DNA of 64,000 nt from Corynespora cassiicola (lineage: Eukaryota > Ascomycota > Dothideomycetes > Pleosporales > Corynesporascaceae). The notes beneath the pieces are model-generated. The model was not told where the DNA came from, made no database searches, and saw only the letters and a list, made by a program, of their open reading frames with translations. Positions 22,101-33,359 of the stretch are shown in pieces. The stretch lies in the NCBI GenBank assembly GCA_022059125.1, contig JAEUWY010000006.1:2356001-2420000 (forward strand), in the 5' to 3' direction. The position numbers and the translations under genes were made by a program. Each line of letters begins with the position of its first letter. Positions within the stretch are counted from its first letter, which is position 1.

Positions 22101-22805
22101 TTAGTGCAACCAATTGCGAGTAGCGCTCTTTGGCGCGAACAGCTGAACGCACAAGAAATAAAGATTTTTCTTGAAATCGTCGGTGTGGATAGGCATCGTC
22201 TCTACTTTGGTAATCTTGCGCCGGTCGGGCCCTTCTCCGACTATGAGGCGCACGTCTCGCTGGCCCGAGGAGCATTCTGAGCCCAGGTGTTCGATCCGAG
22301 CTTAGAATATTATTCTGCCTTCTTTGATGAATACATTGTGTTCACTGAGTTGGTGGGCACGGAAGCGTGGCAAGAATGTGATACTCATCCGCCAGCTGGA
22401 CAGTCTGTAAATGGTGAGGGTATTATGGAAGACCTCTGGTCCAGCACGATTGAAGGTACTGTATTCCGAGTCTGTCGGAAATCCCGGCCGCTTCCGCTTT
22501 GAACCGTTGAGATTAGGGACATTTGAAGGAGGATGAGTAGAAGCTTTTCGCTTTCGTGAAGTCTGCTCGGAATACGATGGCGCATTGATCTTGTGATCGT
22601 ATGCTGCCCGAGAACGCTCATCTCCTAAGACTTCGCAAGCGACATTTTCAGTTTTGGCGGCATTTTTTCCGAGGGGGCGTTGCACTTCAGGCAGCGACCC
22701 TATTTTATCGGGATGATTCTTTAGCATGATGCGCTGGTATGCTTCTCGTCCCTCTTGGGGAATAGCATTTTCCTGGACTCCGAGCGTGGCGTAGTAAGAA
22801 GACAT
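22101..22805 (-). CDS. J-domain protein with conserved C-terminal block, possibly interrupted
   Basis: The start at 22805 gives MSSYYATLGVQENAI, then YQRIMLKNHPDKIGSLPEVQ with the HPD motif, and CEVLGDERSRAAYDHK, together a J-domain of about 70 residues. A basic Ser-rich linker follows (SRKRKAST, KRKRPGF). The same frame stays open to a TAA near 22308 and then continues directly with ARIEHLGSECSSGQRDVRL, IVGEGPDRRKITKVETMPI and FLCVQLFAPKSATRNWLH, ending at 22101. This C-terminal block looks conserved. A GTACCT..CTAAG intron (about 22304-22460) would remove the TAA and keep the frame. Without it the gene is truncated. A TATA-like element is at 22909-22914. It is the third J protein of the island. 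Confidence 0.65.
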
Positions 22806-23795
22806 CTTGAAGAACAAGAGACTGGGCTATGGAGAAGACCTCATAAAAGATATTGAGATATGCGATTTTTTGGGGACGATATGGGTGCGTAAGAAGCAAG
22901 GGTTTGCCTTTATATGTGGTAGATGTGAAAGGACACTATTTATGCCTGAGGAGAGGAACTGTTGGGTATTTTGGCAGTGACCGTACTCGAGAAAGTAGTT
23001 GGTGACTAATAGGATTTTGCAAGTGGACTGGCTTTTGAGCAATGAGAGGGGGGGACGAAGGGGGGGGGGGGTCATATGTCGCTTGTTGAGTCGGCTCTGC
23101 TTCTGAATCACCACGAAATATTGGGAATTGTTACCAGATCTTCGCGACCACTTTTCACATCATCCAGATTATTCGAATATTCATGATAACTTTTTACTTC
23201 ATCCCACAGCCAGATCTTGCTAATTCACTCGCAAATGAGGCTGTTGGAAAAGAAAAAACCTCTCGTTGGCGGCGAGTGAGTTAGGAATCTAGTCCACCGG
23301 CCACGATAGAAGATGTTTACGAAGCGGACTGTACTCTCATTCATCTTAAACCAAGAGTGCGAAAGGAGGAAAATTGGTCAGAGAGAGCTTTTGAAACGTG
23401 CAGTAACTGATATATATCTTTGAGATTGATATGCTGCACCAGGTATACCTAAGCAGTACCATGGACTAAAGACCTTGGTTGTCATTGGTTGGGCGTTAGC
23501 ACTAGCATGACGTGACAGGACAGAGTCGGAGACCGGTCGATATCGGAGCGCATTGGATCTTGAGAACATCGCTGCACCTAATATTCTATAAAATAGAGAC
23601 GAGTTCGTCACTAGCGAATACCCATACTCGCTTCAATAAGTTTTTTTTTACTAAAGTAAATTGACTGCTATTCTGCCAGGGTACTAACCCTTCGTACCTT
23701 GATTTTGTTACTGGCTATAGGCCAAACGTTCAGGCAATGGAGTGAGTATTATACAGAGAAATAAATGCTGAAGGATCAACCGGAGTCACTGGCGC
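22806..23795. other. Intergenic, about 1 kb, with G12 run
   Basis: Upstream of the third J-domain gene. It contains a TATAAA on the minus strand at 22909-22914, a G7 run near 23048 and a G12 run at 23060-23071. Short frames show no domain. Confidence 0.5.
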
Positions 23796-25599
23796 CTACT
23801 TTGGATCCGGCGTGATCTCATCACTGGCGCCGTCAGCAGCCTTTGACTGCACGTGTGTTTCGCCCGTGATGCTTTCGCCTCCCATGTCCCAGTCTTGAGC
23901 AAGGTCCTCAAGAGTGCGTCGCTTGGTCTCGGGAATGAGAAGGGTAGTGAAGATGCCGCAGAACATAAAGGCCGCAAAAATTTGCATGACGTGGTTGAGC
24001 CACGGGCTTGGGTGGCCCTTTGTTGCACCGCGAGTGCGGAGAGGAGCAATGGCACCCTGGGCAATAATGGAGCCAATCTTGCCAGAGCCAGCAGAAATGC
24101 CGTGTGAGGTGGAACGGTAGCGGGTTGGGAAGCACTCTCCAGGGACAATAAAGGTGGTAGTATTGGGTCCCCAGTTGAAGAAGAGCTGAATTAGCACATA
24201 GATGGCCAGCATTCCGTGAGCCGAGATGTGATGATAGGCGAAGCCCCATACGATAAAGAGAACGGTGAGTAAGGTAAATCCGATGAGCTGCAGAGGACGA
24301 CGTCCAACCGTGTCGATGGTGGCGACTGCCAGCCAGTAGCCAGGGATGGCGCCGGCACACACAAGAATGCAGTTGCCAGCAGCGAGGTTGTAAAACTGCC
24401 TATAGACTGTGTCGCCACTGCCATATCCAATGGCCTGGAGAATGGTGGAAGTGTTCAATCCGAGCCCGTAGAAGGCCACATCAAGTAATAGCCATGACAT
24501 TGCGGTGCCGAAGAGGATCTTGCCATTCCTGATCTTGCCGTAGAACTTGAAGAAATCGGTCCATGAAGCTTTGGGGACCTCGAGGGCAACAGAGGCGCGG
24601 CGAGAAGTGGCTTGGGCGACCTCGTCGACATGACCTTCGCCCTTCTTGCCAGAGACGTAGGTCTTCACATCCTCATTCGCCTTTTCAACATCACGGGCGA
24701 CATCAAAGGTGTACCTAGGTGTCTCAGGGATGGTCAGACGATAGTAGAGGGCAATAGCAGCGGGTACGATGCCGATGCCTAGAATACAACTTAGTTTGAC
24801 GTCCTTACTGTGGCCATTACCTACTTACCGATGAGAGCACGCCACATCTTGTCGACTGCGACCTGGCATGTGCCAGTGCATGTTGCGTAGCTGGATGCTT
24901 GAACAAGCTGGTCCTTGAAGCCGGCAGTGAGGCACAGCATGACCAGAGCGCCGCCGAGCTGTCCGAAGCCCTGCATGGCAAAGACGGCACCCATCATTGC
25001 ACCGCGCCACTTGGTAGTGGCGAACTCGGAGGTGATGATGGAAGAGAGGGGGTAGTCACCACCGATGCCTAGTGATGCTGGTTACTGTTTGCTTCATGGA
25101 GACAAACGGTATGATGCTCACCAATGCCCATCAGCACACGCCAGAAGATGATGAGACCGACAATGGAGGTGCCGGGCCCGGGGCCGGTCAGGGACTGGGC
25201 CAGGGTGGCGACGATGATGAGAATCAGCTCCAGTCCATACATGCGCTTGCGGCCGACGATGTCAGCGAGGGCGCCGAATCCAACCTGGCCAAGGACAGTT
25301 CCGGCCGAAGTGGCCAGCTTGATAGCAGTGTCCTGTGGGGTGGTGAGAGCGCCCTTGTTGTCGTGCCTGTAGACGACACCCAGCATAAGGGTCAACAACG
25401 AGACACAGAAGATGTCGTAACTGTCGGTGAAGAAGCCGGTGCCGGCAACAAGGCAGGCACGCACATGGTACCAGCCGAAGGGGGCCTTGTCAATCTCGGC
25501 CAGGGCAAGCCGGCGGCGCTCATTGGGGTCCTCGATATGGGCAAAGTCGTTGTGGAAATTGTGGAAGGCCTTGTTCCCGCCCGACGTCTTCTGCGCCAT
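23796..25599 (-). CDS. Inorganic phosphate transporter, Pho84-type MFS
   Basis: Plasma-membrane H+/phosphate symporter of the phosphate:H+ symporter branch of the MFS. Three exons split by introns near 25071-25118 and 24782-24829. Exon 1 has GTGFFTDSYDIFCVSLL and the loop motif GALADIVGRKRMYG. Exon 2 opens with GGDYPLSSIITSEFA, the signature of the Pho84 branch. Exon 3 has WLLLDVAFYGLGLN, TVGRRPLQLIGF, NWGPNTTTFIVPGECFPTRY and ETKRRTLEDL. The total is about 570 residues, usual for the family. The start is taken at 25599 (MAQKTSGG), although an in-frame ATG at 25695 would add 32 residues. Upstream, CACGTT (25811) and CACGTG (25982) match Pho4/NUC-1-type sites, so phosphate-starvation control is plausible. 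Confidence 0.92.
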
Positions 25600-25810
25600 T
25601 GCGGTCGAAGCTTTGCTGATGCTTGGCCCGGGAGGATCAACAAGAGGACAAGAAAGCTGGAGCGAGGCCTGGAGGAGAGACGGGGGACAAGACAATTGGC
25701 ATGCAAGTCAAGCTATATACACGGCGACGAAGCAATACCAAGGCCTTGTGGCGTTGCTTAGCTCTCCGAAGGACGCCGGGGGGAGAGCGAATAGGGGAGA
25801 GCGACGATGG

Positions 25811-25816
25811 CACGTT
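25811..25816 (+). promoter_or_regulatory. Candidate Pho4/NUC-1-type site CACGTT
   Basis: CACGTT lies about 210 bp upstream of the phosphate transporter start. Yeast PHO genes use CACGTK sites for Pho4. Six bases alone are weak evidence, so the support comes from the pairing with the CACGTG at 25982. Confidence 0.35.
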
Positions 25817-25981
25817 GCAAGGGCTTGTAAGGATCTGTATAGGGGGCAGTCGGGGCGGCCGTAGGAGGATTTGGTGTTGCATGGGACGGGAGTCTGGCCG
25901 GGGAGCTGAGGGTGAAGGACATGGGCCTGCGCCTGGCCGGCCTGCCCAATCAGCGCTCGCCGTTGGGGAACGTGGTTGCCT

Positions 25982-25987
25982 CACGTG
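25982..25987. promoter_or_regulatory. Candidate Pho4/NUC-1-type E-box CACGTG
   Basis: Palindromic CACGTG about 385 bp upstream of the phosphate transporter start, a normal distance for a fungal upstream activating site. CACGTG also binds other bHLH factors. Confidence 0.4.
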
Positions 25988-26334
25988 ACCCGGCATCCCA
26001 GCGAGAAAAAAACACCTCTCCCTCGTCCTCGTCCTCGCCCCCCCCCAATGCTTGATCGTGCTTGTCCATGCTTGGCCTCCTCCATACCGCCATGCCGCCG
26101 CCCCGACTAACCCCCCATGGACAAATAGTCCGTCTTCCACGAGTCCCAGCCGCCGGGGACGCCCGAGAGAACATCACCCGTTGATAAGCAAGACGACACA
26201 CGCCACGCCAAGGCTTCCACTCCCGTCTCCACAGCATGTACGCGTAAAAGATTATTGTTTTCTTTCCTTTTTCTCGTTCTTCAGACAGCTATCAAGATTC
26301 CACCGTTGCCGCTTTCACCCCACTGCCTTCGCGC

Positions 26335-27107
26335 TCAGACCGAAAAATCAACTGGCGGCCTGATGCTCCCGCCAGAACCCCCACCGCCCGGATTCTTTGA
26401 ATCGCACTTCTGCCACTGCACAAAGTACTTCTGATCAAACTTGCCGTCGACAGTATCTACTGTGAGCAGATTGAGGCCAGTCGAGCTCATGGGCACGATG
26501 CGCACTTCTGACTTGATGTTCAGCATCCCCTGCTCACCGCAAGGAGACCAGCTAGTCGAGCCTGCGTCAATCTCGTCGTGTTTCAGATAGTTTCCCTCGA
26601 GCGGCCCGGTAAACGTGGTCGGCATCACAGTCTGGATTCGCTTTGGTCAGTGCGAGTGCTCTTGCTTGCCACGCATACTTCTGTCCATACCTGGTTCTGC
26701 TGCCCACTGAAATAGTAGGTGCTCTGTGCAGTACCCGTGACCCCCTTCTCCAAGCTAGCGTATCCGCGGTAGTCGGCCCCGAAGATTGAGTATTGGAATC
26801 CGCTCGGGTACTTGAGCTTTAGCTGCAGCTGGCAAAACTTGCGCCGCTCCGTGGCCGGGATGCTGGGCCCAGACTGAACCGTGTACTGGTCGAACGAGAG
26901 AGTGATTGTCGTCCTGTCGTCGGATAGCAGACCTTGGACCGTCTTGTCCGGGCAACCGGTTCCTCCATATGTCACAGCCGTGATCTCGACTTCATGTCCT
27001 GACGGCTTATCGGCTTGGGGCATAGGTCTAGGGACCGGAGCTGGTGCAGAAACCACCAAAGCAGCAAGAGCTAGGAAAGCCGTCGTGTGTCTCATGTTGG
27101 AGAGCAT
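26335..27107 (-). CDS. Secreted DUF4360 family protein
   Basis: Small secreted fungal protein of the DUF4360 family, function unknown. The signal peptide is in MRHTTAFLALAALVVSAPAP; ATGs at 27107 and 27095 are both possible and differ by four residues. The mature part has VEITAVTYGGTGCPDKTV, the start of the domain, then FDQYTVQSGPSIPATERR, CQLQLKLKYPSGFQYSIF and DYRGYASLEKGVTG. One intron (about 26635-26691) joins SGQQNQV to QTVMPTTFTGPLEGNY. The second exon has WSPCGEQGMLNIKSEVRI and a glycine-rich tail. The conserved cysteines probably form disulfides. A TATAAAA on the minus strand at 27201-27207 lies about 95 bp upstream. Confidence 0.88.
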
Positions 27108-28626
27108 GTACCGCTTTGTCTTTCTTTGTGGGAACGAAGATGGAACCTAGTGCCCTAGATATGCGCAGCTGTTGACGCTTTTCATGCCGACCCTTCAGCC
27201 TTTTATACCCTTGGAAGTCGTTTCAGGCCAGGATGAACCCCCCTTAGACGGTAATCTGCATCTAGAAGACCGAAGTCCCATGACAGGTAGCAGAGGTATG
27301 TTCATGTATCACATCTGTATTAGAACATGGTCACCAAACATTGCCTCGCAATCTACTTGATTGCATCTCGACCACATCTCGACCTTCTCTATATGAGACT
27401 CGAATCCATCTGGTCAAAGTTGAGCCCAGTTTTGGGCTTATGATGGCTTGGCTTGGCCAAGAGCAAGGCGGTCAAGACTTTGGTCGTTAGGCTTTTTCGA
27501 CCATCTACTGGTAATTATTCAGATACAATTTGCAATCAGTCATGGCCGCCAAAATTAGATTCTCTTTCCTGTAATACTGAAGTTCATCTTCCAAATACGC
27601 CATTCGAGAGTGAGATGGGCGGTGAAAGGGTCGAGGTGCCAATTGGACATGCAGCCATGCCAACTTGCCATTCTATAGTTTACACGTGGAATCAAATGCT
27701 ATTCTTAGCCATCCCGAACCCGGTAAAGTAGACTTCCGTGCGCCGAAACTCACACCATGAAGTTCAAGTCAGCTATATATGAAGCCTTTTGTCAAGTGTT
27801 GGTAGCGAGAGATCTCGACGTGGCTTTGTCCGTACGCAATCTCTCGGGTGCGTCCTATGTCGCCGAATGCTTGATCGAGCAATATGTATCGCCAGATTTC
27901 AGCCTTGTTGAGCAGATAACAGTGTAAAGGATGAGGTGAGAAAATTTGCTGAGCTTGGGGTTTTGCGAGCTGCAGATTGCGATCGCAATATGGAAACCCC
28001 TGTCTTTTATTGCGGCTCAGCGAAGATCAGGGCGGGGGGTCCCGATGCTTCGGACTGGATACATTCAGTACACTAAGCTCGTACGGCTATTTATGTGCCT
28101 GGACCCGCTAAGACTTATTTGGCATATTGGACCGGCAAAGCATAATTAGACAGTGGAACGTATACACAATCTAGTAAGCCATCCGCGCTGCTGCGGATGA
28201 TCACGAATACGTACCGCATCCCCAGAGTTCACCATGGAAAAAAAGAGATGAAAAACAATATCGTAAGCTCGAGGCTGTTCAATATTCTTGAGCAAACTGT
28301 CACCTTTGTCAGCTCGATAAGAGTCATCTACGCCTTTCGCTTACCGTTAGGATGCAACAACTATAGCGATGCCGAAATAGGCAGTGCGCGGAGCAGGACA
28401 CTCAATCGAATAATCTTTACAATATATACAAAAAATTTAAATAATTCTCGCAAGATTCGTATTCAATGGTGACTTTGTTGGTCTTCCACAGGACTGCCCA
28501 GGCCAAGTGCCAGCCTTTCGAAACTAATTTGCGCAAACTGATGCCCATCTCACAGCACGTATTATTGTGTTTTAGCTTGAATCCAATCCTGATTTCTTAG
28601 GCCAGACCCATCTATGTTGCCGTTCA
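27108..28626. other. Intergenic, 1.5 kb, AT-rich
   Basis: Between two minus-strand genes. It has a TATA box near 27201 for the DUF4360 gene. The rest holds only short frames of biased composition. I see no gene, repeat or transposon end. Confidence 0.5.
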
Positions 28627-30402
28627 TCAAGGTTCATAGACTAAATCCTCGCCTACACATCGATTGCACACGAACAATCCCTTAGGATCAACTCTGCGCT
28701 TCACGCGCTCCAGCTTAACGTACTTGCCCCCCCAGAAAGCCTCTTTCCAGTAAGGCTCATACGGATTTGCTTCATTCATGTATGTGCCACCTTCCATTCC
28801 GACAATTTCGGCCATTCTCTTGCTGGCTTCAATACCTCTCTCTTTCTTGTGTCGCTTCTCAGTCTCAGGAGCATCATCCGACCAATTGGTTCCCATACTG
28901 AACACGGCGCGAGAATCTTTCCAAATGGAATGAACGGCAGTCGAATCGCGCGATCGCGAATCGACCTTGCCAACTGCCATGATGTAATCAGTCAGTTTGA
29001 TCGTTGTGCAGGGTCCTTGACTTACTAAAATTGAAGCCTGCGGCTAAATCTGGAAAATCATCTATGAGTCTCAGCAGATCGTCTGTTTTATCCTGCAGAA
29101 CTTCTGACGTCAACAAACGGCTGGGATCGATGACGTTGGTCGCGATATTAGGATCCTGTAGGAAGGCATTGCAGTACTCGATCCAACTCGGGAAATCGAA
29201 ACCCCCAGCCACTGTCTCGACGCCAGTGACGTTGCCTGCATTCTGGAGGAGCTTCAACGCCTCATAAGCGGTACTATTGGTTCCGTTTGGTTGCAGAAAG
29301 ATTAATCCGATCGGCGCTCCTAGAGTTGCGTATCCAGTGTATCCAAGGTCGGTCATGACTGGAATGGCCTTGAAGATCTGCCGTAGAACTTTGCGTTGCG
29401 CCAAACTGTCATTTGTATTGTACTGAGCAGCTATTGTCTTAATATGTGTCGGGTTTGGATGAGTCTTATAAGTAACTGAGGTAACAACACCCCATGAATT
29501 ACCGCCTCCCCCTCGTATTGCCCAAAAGTGCTCGGAATCAGTAAATTCGTTCAGAGTCTTGGTTTCGCCTGTGGCGGTAACTATGCTGACCTCCAATACA
29601 TCTGTGGCATATAAGTCATGTCCCTAAAATAGGGCCCAAGACCATGGGTCGCCCAAAACTTACTATCAGCGCCCATTCCATAAAAGTGGCTCCACGGACT
29701 GTGCCCACCTCCAGTAAACCACCCCCCTGCTGCTCCTACTGTTCTCGCGCTACCGCCAACAACTATGCGGCCTTGTGAATCTGCGTCGCGATATACATCT
29801 AGCCATTGCTCGCCAGCCTGTAGAGTCACGGCCTTGACGCCTTCTGCGTTCAAAGGGGCATTCTGAGGGACAAAAACACCGTGCCATTCCCTCCCTTTCA
29901 TGTTGTGAGTCCATATTGCGAAAGCTCCATCTCCACTGGAGCGTCCAAGGTGGTCGTGTCCCGTGTTTTTGATGACAAGGTACAGATCCTTTTCGGCTGC
30001 GAACCTGATAGCTTTCTGAATATCCTGGACACTGGAAGCATTGACCGTCATATCAGCGACGAGCCCTTGTTCGCATGGCGAAGAGATGCTACTGTTGATG
30101 AAGCATTGTTCTGGTCCAAGCTCCCATACAATTGCAGAATAAGCACCTGGCTGAGCCGTGCGCCAGTCGCTCGATGTCCAATTTGCTTTTGCGGTTGCGC
30201 AGAGATGCTCATCATACTCCACGCCGTGGCAAAAATGTGCAGGAGGGCGGGAGGATATAAGCTGGCCTGTGATAGATTCGTTGAACCGATTCCATTCTTG
30301 CATAGATGGCCAGCATGGATCATGAGCAGTGCAACGCAGGCGAGGACCAGCTGATCCAATTTGCAAAGAAGCGAAAAGTGTAGAGACGTGTACCAATTTC
30401 AT
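28627..30402 (-). CDS. Secreted FAD-linked oxidase, berberine bridge enzyme type
   Basis: FAD-dependent oxidoreductase of the BBE/6-hydroxynicotine oxidase family. Related enzymes oxidise alcohols, sugars or secondary metabolites, using FAD often attached to His. The start at 30402 gives a signal peptide (MKLVHVSTLFASLQIGSA). Exon 1 carries VIKNTGHDHLGRSSGDGA, the FAD-anchoring His region, and GGSARTVGAAGGWFTGGGHS. An intron near 29610-29662 gives GADNVLEVSIVTATGE. Exon 2 has FWAIRGGGGNSWGVVTSVTY. A second intron near 28988-29027 leads to the BBE C-terminal domain: MNEANPYEPYWKEAFWG, then YVKLERVKRRVDPKGLF. About 580 residues, normal. A TATAAA on the minus strand at 30463-30468 is about 60 bp upstream. 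No biosynthetic backbone gene is adjacent, so a metabolite cluster is not supported. Confidence 0.9.
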
Positions 30403-31140
30403 TCTGAGATGCCATTCAAAGAGAAGTGAGTACATACATATAATAATTGATGATGACGGTGCTTTATAGAAGTTTGATTTTGTTCATTACAGTTGGCCAA
30501 GCCACAAACACGAGGAATCCGACGATTTCGCTTCTACGCTAGCACTGCCACGCAAGCCATAGCAGCGCTAAGATCTGCAAAAGCTACAAACCGTGAGCTA
30601 CGTTACTGCAAATCCGCCTTGCAAGAGGATGTGTTGAGATGAGTCTGCCTATGCGCGAGGTTGGATACGGGCACGGGACGCGTGATTCTAACAATGACCT
30701 CGATCATCGCGCCACGCTTCGTCATTGTCTGCGCTCCTCTATCTCACCATGGCTACCGAACGGGCCAATCCAAGAACATAAGGCATGTGTCTGTGTGATC
30801 GCACACTTGATCGTCAAGTCAGAAGAAAGAATTCGATAGTTACAGGGTAGAGTAGGTATGTCAGCCTATAATTGTGTTGTGGTATCCGTCTCTCGTGGAT
30901 GATTTCTTCATTTCAACGTTTTACCTATAACGGTTGAAATGGTACTACTTAACAGACGGAAGGCGGAAAGAATGTGCTGCGCTCTCTTTTTATTCCCATA
31001 GATTCAATGCTTTCTACGAGAACCCGGCACTTCTCGACGACCCTCTGTTTGTCTGAGACTAGAAAGACTTCCACGACGGATGGTCCTTCCGTGGCAACTC
31101 TGTATGCGTCTGCAATGGCGCTCGACCCAAATGGCCTCAA
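30403..31140. other. Intergenic, about 0.74 kb
   Basis: Promoter side of the FAD oxidase and 3' side of the small secreted protein gene. Nothing else is visible. Confidence 0.45.
30463..30468 (-). promoter_or_regulatory. TATA box of the FAD oxidase gene
   Basis: TATAAA on the minus strand, 61 bp upstream of the start at 30402. Confidence 0.45.
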
Positions 31141-31549
31141 TTACAAAACGTCCACAACTCCACCAGCGGTACATTCTGCGACTTCCCGGCCCTGATTAAG
31201 TACATTGTTTTCATTTGGTGGAATGAACTGTGCGCAGCGTCCGAACTGATCACATTCGCCCTCATCGTTTCTACAATATACTTGTTAGTTTAGAGTTCTC
31301 CGGTAGTGGCTCGGAAAACGCTATACCCAACCGTGCAGGGAGTTCCTGCATTTCCGAACACTTCACTGCCCGCTCCAGTAATGAAGTCGCTGAAGTCGCT
31401 CTGGCGCGCATCGATCTTGTTGGCATCTGCAATCGGACCTGGAAAGATGTCAAAGAAATTCATGCATTCTTTTTGTGATTTTGCACACCTGCAAATGCTT
31501 GCCCACTAGTGAAGACAATTGCAATGGAGAGAATGACAGGGAAATGCAT
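31141..31549 (-). CDS. Small secreted cysteine-containing protein (100 residues, 3 exons)
   Basis: Gene rebuilt from splice sites. Exon 1, 31549-31489, encodes MHFPVILSIAIVFTSGQAFA, a clear signal peptide. Exon 2, 31438-31327, encodes GPIADANKIDARQSDF to AGTPCTVG. Exon 3, 31270-31141, encodes GNDEGECDQFGRCAQF to AECTAGGVVDVL. Introns are 50 nt (GTGTGC..TTTCCAG) and 56 nt (GTATAG..TTGTAG); the second contains a textbook CTAAC branch site. Phases match at both junctions. The mature protein of about 80 residues has four cysteines. It resembles effector-like small secreted proteins in size and layout, but I recognise no family. A TATAAAA on the minus strand at 31697-31703 lies about 150 bp upstream. 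No exon is long enough to stand out alone. Confidence 0.72.
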
Positions 31550-32785
31550 GATGAAGAAAAGGGTTTTTTTTTGGCAAATCTAAGATTAGGGAATCGAGTT
31601 GAAGGTAGGTCCCGCCTGGGTGAAACGAGTAAAGAGTTCGGTGAAATGACAATCTAGCTACTACCATCGTAATGAAAAAGAGAGAACGCCCGAGTGTTTT
31701 ATATCGCAGAACGAGCAGAACTCTCGCGAATACGAATAATGCCAAGTCGCTATTGAAACTGAAATGCCATGAAGTTTGAAGCATCCTCGAACGTGTTTTT
31801 GGGGGATGGGGGCTCGATGGCCTGTTGTGCTTGCGACACAGAGTGGCCGATGTTAAAGCCTAAGCAGCGCCTCAGGCGCATGGGTTCAGGCCAGAGTCGC
31901 ATTACACCCAAAGCAGCAAGCTATGAGTTCTGACACGAAGAAATGATGGATGACAGCAGGAGGCAGAGCTCTATGATAGAGCCTGTTCCTTGAAGTGCAC
32001 TAAACTGCATCGGATTTGCCCAGCGAAAGCTACCGCGCCATCCCGGTTGCTCCACATCTTGGCGGTTTCGGCGATCTTTCTGTGACTCTCTACGATTGAG
32101 ATGGCATGGCGCCACACTTCTCTGGCGCAAATATCTGCCAGGCGCGAAGTTGCGGTTATAACGGCATTGGTGAACTTTGTGGGCACTGGGCACCCGAGGC
32201 CTGCCAGTTTTGTCTCCTCAGCCATTAGAGGTACCGGGACAAGGAGATAGAGATTAGCATTACTTACGCAAAAATTTGACAATGTTGTAAGGGAAGTATA
32301 AAATTTAATCAAGTGGAATTCATAATTATTGCATAGACACCTGCCTAAGTAGGTACCTACCTAGGTATTCAGGTGCAATGACTGATTGACCAACACGTGA
32401 CCTTGACATTCACGTCTGGTACATCTGAGCCGAGCATATACATTTGCCACAACTGACGTGCGGATCACTACTTGGCTGATGAAGTTTTATACTGGTTTGG
32501 GAATGGATTATTACATTTTATTGCGTTTCTCTTGGTAATTCTTTAAACCAACTGTGACGTTGTCGTGCGATCATAGATACGTCAAGTTCGACCGCGTAGA
32601 CAAAATTTGATAAACAGCCAGAGACGAATAAAAATCTCAACTGCCCATAGAAATATAACCAATCTGTCTACTGACTAGCCTCCTCTTCTCATATAGCCCG
32701 CTCATATTCTGTATAGAAAAAAAAAGCGCTTTTGACGGTTTTTCGCGGCCAAAGTCTCCAGTCACTAGAAAACACCATCTTACTA
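31550..32785. other. Intergenic, 1.2 kb, with one doubtful small frame
   Basis: Contains the promoter of the small secreted protein and the doubtful frame at 31971-32225 (separate entry). An AT-rich stretch follows, with the short repeated element CCTACCTAGGTA / CCTAAGTAGGTA near 32343-32368. Confidence 0.4.
31971..32225 (-). CDS. Doubtful small protein, 84 residues
   Basis: From the ATG at 32225 the frame reads MAEETKLAGLGCPVPTKFTN to VHFKEQALS. The composition is protein-like and helical (SRLADICAREVWRHAISIVE), but no domain is recognised. The frame is open upstream without an ATG, so an upstream exon is possible. Confidence 0.28.
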   Translation of the reverse strand: MAEETKLAGLGCPVPTKFTNAVITATSRLADICAREVWRHAISIVESHRKIAETAKMWSNRDGAVAFAGQIRCSLVHFKEQALS

Positions 32786-33224
32786 ATGAAAAACCAACTG
32801 TTCCGTGGTGCACAAGAGTCAGCATCGAAATTGCTCCGCCAATCACTTCAAGCTAGCAAAAGCCAGGGTGGGCATTTCCTCCGTGAACCCAAACAAGAAG
32901 AAAATATTAAGAGAGCCGGTAGCTTTACCGCCAATACTCTCACATACACTTGTATCCAAGTCCGGGGCCTCACCAGGCCATTCATCCAACGTCTCACAGC
33001 CTCATGCAAACGATGCAGAAGGCCAAGAGATCAACCAATCACGCGCCACGGACAGCCTCAAGAATCAAGACACAGCATCAGTGCAGAGCCCCGTCAGCAA
33101 CCCCAGCGAGTCTGGGCTTGGTGGCCAGGAGGAGCCGACCCAGAGTGAGGCGCAGATGAAGAGGGATCCGAACGAGCCAGATAGTGGGAAGAGGGAAGAG
33201 GTTTTGAAACACGGAGAGAATTAG
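32786..33224 (+). CDS. Small hypothetical, possibly mitochondrial protein
   Basis: The ATG at 32786 begins MKNQLFRGAQESASKLLRQS, an amphipathic basic N-terminus like a mitochondrial presequence. The C-terminal part lies in another frame and reads HANDAEGQEINQ, NQDTASVQSPVSN, QSEAQMKRDPNEPDSGKREE, ending HGEN at 33224. It is hydrophilic and disordered. The two parts must be joined by an intron or are separated by a frameshift between about 32865 and 32940; I could not choose a convincing splice pair. No function is assignable. Confidence 0.42.
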
Positions 33225-33359
33225 AAATTGGATCCAGCTGATGAATAAAGTTGAAAAACGCAAAAAGGGGGGGTGGACGATGTAGCAGTGTATGGACTGT
33301 AATTTCACCGTCCTTTGCAATACGGACTCTGTAATGACAATCTAACGAGTAACGTAAGA

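Larger units (their letters stand above)
25600..26334. other. Upstream region of the phosphate transporter
   Basis: Between two minus-strand genes, holding the transporter promoter and the 3' end of the DUF4360 gene. Apart from the two CACGTK elements I see only CT-rich sequence. Confidence 0.5.

Noticed and set aside
28627..31549. Secondary metabolite cluster around the FAD oxidase
   Set aside because: No polyketide synthase, peptide synthetase or terpene cyclase nearby; only a small secreted protein and a DUF4360 gene.
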